In this document: positions 31,174-34,577 of the stretch, piece by piece
Layout of the letters: each line of letters opens with the position of its first letter
Numbering within the stretch: the first letter of the stretch is position 1
NCBI RefSeq assembly: GCF_030694325.1
Contig: NZ_JAUXYO010000147.1
Span: 1-34,577, forward strand
From: Allobosea sp.
GTDB lineage: Bacteria > Pseudomonadota > Alphaproteobacteria > Rhizobiales > Beijerinckiaceae
Direction: 5' to 3'
DNA: 34,577 nt
The notes under the pieces: model-generated
What the model was told of the DNA's origin: nothing
Databases searched by the model: none
The model's input: the letters and a program-made list of their open reading frames with translations, nothing else
Translations under genes and position numbers: made by a program

Positions 31174-34100
31174 TTGGCCATCATCGCCGCGCTCCACCAC
31201 GTCACGCATTACCGCTATGACCGGCCGGTCACGCTCGGCCCCCAGATCATCCGCCTGCGGCCAGCGCCGCATTGCCGGGCGGCGATCAACAGCTATTCGC
31301 TGAAGGTCACCCCGGCCGAGCATTTCGTGAACTGGCAGCAGGATCCCAGCGGCAACTGGCTGGCGCGCTATGTCTTCCCGGAGCCGGTGCGCGAGTTCCG
31401 CATCGAGGTCGATCTCGTCACCGAGCTGTCGATCATCAATCCCTTCGACTTCTTCGTCGAGACCGATGCCGAGATCTTCCCTTTCGCCTATCCGGAGGAG
31501 CTGAGGGCCGAACTCGCGCCCTATCTGGTGACGGAGCCGGCCGGGCCGCTGCTCACCGACTTCCTCGCGACGGTGGCGCGCGAGCCCACCAACACCGTCA
31601 ACTTCGTCGTCGACCTCAACGCGCGCCTGGCCGGCACCATCGCCTACGGCATCCGCATGGAGCCGGGCGTGCAGGAGCCGGAGCACACGCTCGGCATCAA
31701 ATCCGGCTCCTGCCGGGACACGAGCTGGCTGCTGGTGCAGATCCTGCGGCATCTCGGGCTCGCGGCCCGCTTCGTCTCCGGCTACCTGATCCAGATGAAG
31801 GCCGACATCGACCCGCTCGAGGGGCCGCGCGGCACGGACAAGGACTTCACCGACCTCCACGCCTGGGCCGAGGTCTATATCCCCGGTGCCGGCTGGATCG
31901 GGCTCGATCCGACGTCGGGCCTGCTCACCGGCGAGGGCCATCTGCCACTGGCGGCGACGCCGCACTACCGCTCGGCCGCCCCCGTCTCGGGCCTGGCGAG
32001 CTATGCCGAGACGAGTTTCGACTTCGAGATGAGCGTGGCGCGCGTGCATGAGGTGCCGCGGATCACCCTGCCGTTCTCGGACGAGTCCTGGCAGCAGCTC
32101 GACGCGCTCGGCGAGCAGGTCGAGGCCGATCTCCGGGCCGGCGATGTGCGGCTAACCATGGGCGGCGAGCCGACCTTCGTCTCGGTCGATGACCAGACCG
32201 GGGAGGAATGGAACATCGCCGCCGTCGGGCCGACCAAGCGACAGCGGGCCGACGTGCTGATCCGGCGCCTGCGCGAGCGCTTCGCGCCCGGCGGCATGCT
32301 GCATTACGGCCAGGGCAAATGGTATCCCGGCGAGAGCCTGCCGCGCTGGGCCTTCGCGCTCTACTGGCGCGCCGATGGCGAGCCGATCTGGCGCGACGCG
32401 TCACTCATCGCTCGCGAACCGGGCGCGCCGACGGGGAGCGACCGCGAACTCGAAGCCGGCGCGACCATGGCCGATGCGGAAGCGCTGGCGGAGGGATTGT
32501 CCGACCGCCTCGGACTCGGCGCCGACCATGTCGTGCCGGCCTATGAGGACACCGGATACTGGCTGCTGAAGGAGGCGCAGCTTCCCGACAATGTCGATCC
32601 GCTCGACCCGCGACTCGCCGATCCGGAGGAGCGGGCGCGGATGCAGCAGGTCTTCCAGCTGGGCCTGGGCAAGCCGCGCGGCTACGTCATCCCGGTACAG
32701 CGTTGGCAAGCTCAAGCCGGCGACAAGCGCTGGCGCTCGGAGAAATGGAAGCTGCGGCGCGGCAAGCTCTTCCTGGTGCCGGGCGATTCGCCTGTCGGCT
32801 ACCGCCTGCCGCTCGGCTCGCTGCCCGTGGTGCCGAAGGCCGAGTATCCCCATATCCATCCGCAGGACCCGATGGAGGCGCGCCCGCCGCTGCCGCGCGC
32901 CGCCGGCGGCTTTAGCCCCGCCGCCGACCCGCCGATCCAGGTGGAGGCGCCCTCGCCCCCGCAGGCTTCCCCCCACCAGATGTCGCGCTCGGTCGAATCC
33001 GGCGGCGCCCCCGCGCAGGACCGGACCGAGCAGGAGATCGGTGGTGAGCATGTGCGCACCGCGATCAGCCTCGAGATCCGCGACAATGTCCTGTGCGTCT
33101 TCCTGCCGCCGGTGGAGCGGCTGGAGGACTATCTGGATCTCGTCGCCAGCGTCGAGGCGGTGGCGCGCGAGCGCAACCAGCCCGTCCATATCGAGGGCTA
33201 TGCACCGCCGCACGATCCGCGGCTGAACGTCGTCAAGGTCACGCCCGACCCCGGCGTCATCGAGGTCAACATCCACCCCGCGCGCAACTGGCGCGAGGCC
33301 GTCGAGATCACCCGCGGCGTCTATGAGGAGGCGCGGCAGTCGCGACTCTGCGCCGAGAAGTTCATGGTCGACGGGCGCCACACCGGCACCGGCGGCGGCA
33401 ACCATGTCGTGCTCGGCGGCGTCACCCCACCCGACTCGCCGTTCCTGCGCCGGCCGGACCTGCTGAAGAGCCTCGTGCTCTACTGGAACCGCCACCCCTC
33501 GCTGTCCTACCTGTTCTCGGGCCTGTTCATCGGCCCGACGAGCCAGGCGCCGCGGGCCGACGAAGCGCGTCACGAAGCGGTGTACGAACTCGAAATCGCG
33601 ATGCGCGAACTGCGCCGCCAGCAGCCGGGCACTGACACCCCGGTCGCACCGTGGCTCGTCGATCGCGTGTTCCGCAACCTGCTGATCGACGTCACCGGCA
33701 ACACGCACCGCGCCGAGTTCTGCATCGACAAGCTCTACGCGCCCGAAGGCGCGACGGGCCGCCTCGGTCTGCTCGAGCTGCGCGCGTTCGAAATGCCGCC
33801 GCATGCGCGAATGAGCCTCGCGCAGCAGCTGCTGATGCGCGCGCTCGTCGCGCGCTTCTGGCAGCGGCCCTACCAGCCGGCACGGCTCAAGCGCTGGGGC
33901 ACCGAGCTGCACGACCGTTTCATGCTGCCGCATTTCGTGTGGGACGATTTCCGCGACGTGCTCGCTGAGCTCGCCGACGCCGGCTATGCGCTCGATCCGG
34001 CGTGGTTCGCGCCGCATCTCGAGTTCCGCTTCCCGAAGCTCGGTGAATTCGCCACGCACAACGTCGACGTCGAACTGCGCGCGGCGCTCGAACCCTGGCA

Positions 34101-34575
34101 CGTGCTCGGCGAAGAGAACACCGGCGGCGGTACCGCGCGCTATGTCGACTCCTCACTCGAACGGCTGCAGGTGCGCGTGCGCGGCCTGGTCGAGGATCGG
34201 CATGTCGTGACCTGCAACGGTGAAGCACTGCCGCTGCACCCGACGGGCACCAACGGCGAGTTCGTCGCGGGTCTGCGTTACCGCGCGTGGCAGCCGCCGA
34301 GCTGCCTGCAGCCGACGATCGGCGTGCACACGCCGCTGACCTTCGATCTCGTCGACACCTGGCAGCACCGCTCGCTCGGCGGTTGCCAGTATCACGTGGT
34401 GCATCCGGGCGGCCGCAGCTACGACGACTTCCCCGTCAACGCCTTCGCGGCCGAAGCGCGGCGCCTCGCGCGCTTCTTCCGCTTCGGCCACACTCCCGGC
34501 GAAGTGCGCGTCGCGCCGGCGCAGCTGTCCCCGCACTACCCGTTCACGCTGGACTTGCGGCGCGGCGGCGGCTAA
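31174..34575 (+). CDS. transglutaminase-like / DUF2126 large protein, 3' third of foreign codon usage
   Basis: This 1133-aa protein begins with the bacterial transglutaminase N-terminal domain ([19 protein letters not shown]). A transglutaminase-like core follows, with a Cys180-His229-Asp245 triad ([26 protein letters not shown]). The rest (about 300-1130) is DUF2126, with [32 protein letters not shown] and [22 protein letters not shown]. The family is often encoded beside circularly permuted ATP-grasp/alpha-E proteins and may act in peptide or amide-bond chemistry; function is not settled. The start is TTG at 31174, supported by the family N-terminus. From about codon 790 codon usage changes sharply (hand count GAA:GAG 7:52 before, 15:8 after) although the frame is unbroken. 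The stop is TAA, two bases from the window end. Confidence 0.9.
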   Translation: MAIIAALHHVTHYRYDRPVTLGPQIIRLRPAPHCRAAINSYSLKVTPAEHFVNWQQDPSGNWLARYVFPEPVREFRIEVDLVTELSIINPFDFFVETDAEIFPFAYPEELRAELAPYLVTEPAGPLLTDFLATVAREPTNTVNFVVDLNARLAGTIAYGIRMEPGVQEPEHTLGIKSGSCRDTSWLLVQILRHLGLAARFVSGYLIQMKADIDPLEGPRGTDKDFTDLHAWAEVYIPGAGWIGLDPTSGLLTGEGHLPLAATPHYRSAAPVSGLASYAETSFDFEMSVARVHEVPRITLPFSDESWQQLDALGEQVEADLRAGDVRLTMGGEPTFVSVDDQTGEEWNIAAVGPTKRQRADVLIRRLRERFAPGGMLHYGQGKWYPGESLPRWAFALYWRADGEPIWRDASLIAREPGAPTGSDRELEAGATMADAEALAEGLSDRLGLGADHVVPAYEDTGYWLLKEAQLPDNVDPLDPRLADPEERARMQQVFQLGLGKPRGYVIPVQRWQAQAGDKRWRSEKWKLRRGKLFLVPGDSPVGYRLPLGSLPVVPKAEYPHIHPQDPMEARPPLPRAAGGFSPAADPPIQVEAPSPPQASPHQMSRSVESGGAPAQDRTEQEIGGEHVRTAISLEIRDNVLCVFLPPVERLEDYLDLVASVEAVARERNQPVHIEGYAPPHDPRLNVVKVTPDPGVIEVNIHPARNWREAVEITRGVYEEARQSRLCAEKFMVDGRHTGTGGGNHVVLGGVTPPDSPFLRRPDLLKSLVLYWNRHPSLSYLFSGLFIGPTSQAPRADEARHEAVYELEIAMRELRRQQPGTDTPVAPWLVDRVFRNLLIDVTGNTHRAEFCIDKLYAPEGATGRLGLLELRAFEMPPHARMSLAQQLLMRALVARFWQRPYQPARLKRWGTELHDRFMLPHFVWDDFRDVLAELADAGYALDPAWFAPHLEFRFPKLGEFATHNVDVELRAALEPWHVLGEENTGGGTARYVDSSLERLQVRVRGLVEDRHVVTCNGEALPLHPTGTNGEFVAGLRYRAWQPPSCLQPTIGVHTPLTFDLVDTWQHRSLGGCQYHVVHPGGRSYDDFPVNAFAAEARRLARFFRFGHTPGEVRVAPAQLSPHYPFTLDLRRGGG

Positions 34576-34577
34576 GT

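Noticed and set aside
30358-32049. 563-aa minus-strand ORF, and 566-aa ORF at 32401-34101
   Set aside because: Both run antisense to the DUF2126 gene (the first also out of frame over the SBP gene); the conserved transglutaminase triad shows which strand is real.
1-34577. Search for a defence, phage or secretion system
   Set aside because: All recognised genes are metabolic, transport or cofactor genes; no nuclease, toxin, integrase or phage structural gene was seen.

Overview
The window is GC-rich chromosomal DNA that reads throughout as Hyphomicrobiales (Rhizobiales)-type alphaproteobacterium. A Bosea-like genome is my best guess, from gene content, strong GC/third-position bias and the long intergenic palindromes; this is an inference, not a database match. 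I see no tRNA, rRNA, CRISPR array, phage or insertion sequence. The sequence ends two bases after a stop codon, so the right edge may be a contig end.

Layout. (1) 1-213: non-coding or ambiguous sequence with two dyads. (2) 214-8592: a formate-dehydrogenase/molybdenum-cofactor accessory block. It holds a biotin/lipoate-ligase-like protein, a multi-cluster 4Fe-4S protein, a WD40-cytochrome c fusion, TusA-like and Mrp/ApbC-like sulfur/Fe-S proteins, a 41-aa membrane microprotein, MobA, FdhD and a DUF2478 protein. The catalytic formate dehydrogenase subunits are not in the window. (3) 8784-10025: an O-antigen-ligase-like membrane protein. (4) 10038-15940 (minus): a complete family-5 peptide-type ABC importer (SBP-B-C-D-F). 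(5) 16096-22348: a PAP2-type membrane phosphatase, then an amino-acid catabolism set (ArgE-like deacetylase; divergently a threonine dehydratase-like enzyme, a cupin, an M20 amidohydrolase and an LhgO-like FAD oxidase). (6) 22471-25358 (minus): zwf-pgl-eda of the Entner-Doudoroff route, without edd. (7) 25483-30929 (minus): a second peptide-type ABC importer with shorter ATPases and an intrinsic terminator just after the binding-protein gene. (8) 31174-34575: a transglutaminase/DUF2126 protein.

How the parts work together. Region 2 fits insertion of sulfur and bis-MGD cofactor into a formate dehydrogenase plus Fe-S and electron-transfer support. Regions 4 and 5 fit uptake of peptides or N-acylated amino acids followed by deacylation, deamination and oxidation. 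Regions 6 and 7 place sugar oxidation genes downstream of a second importer on the same strand.

Two signals stand out. First, the DUF2126 gene switches codon usage sharply near position 33,550: by my hand count GAA:GAG goes from 7:52 before to 15:8 after, while the reading frame and conserved protein sequence continue. This means either a recombinant gene or a chimeric assembly. Second, seven long (about 107-146 bp) palindromic elements with shared GTCAT-CC-GGG tips sit between genes, four of them between same-strand genes inside likely operons, plus one unrelated palindrome near the left end. I found no convincing wholly new multi-gene system.
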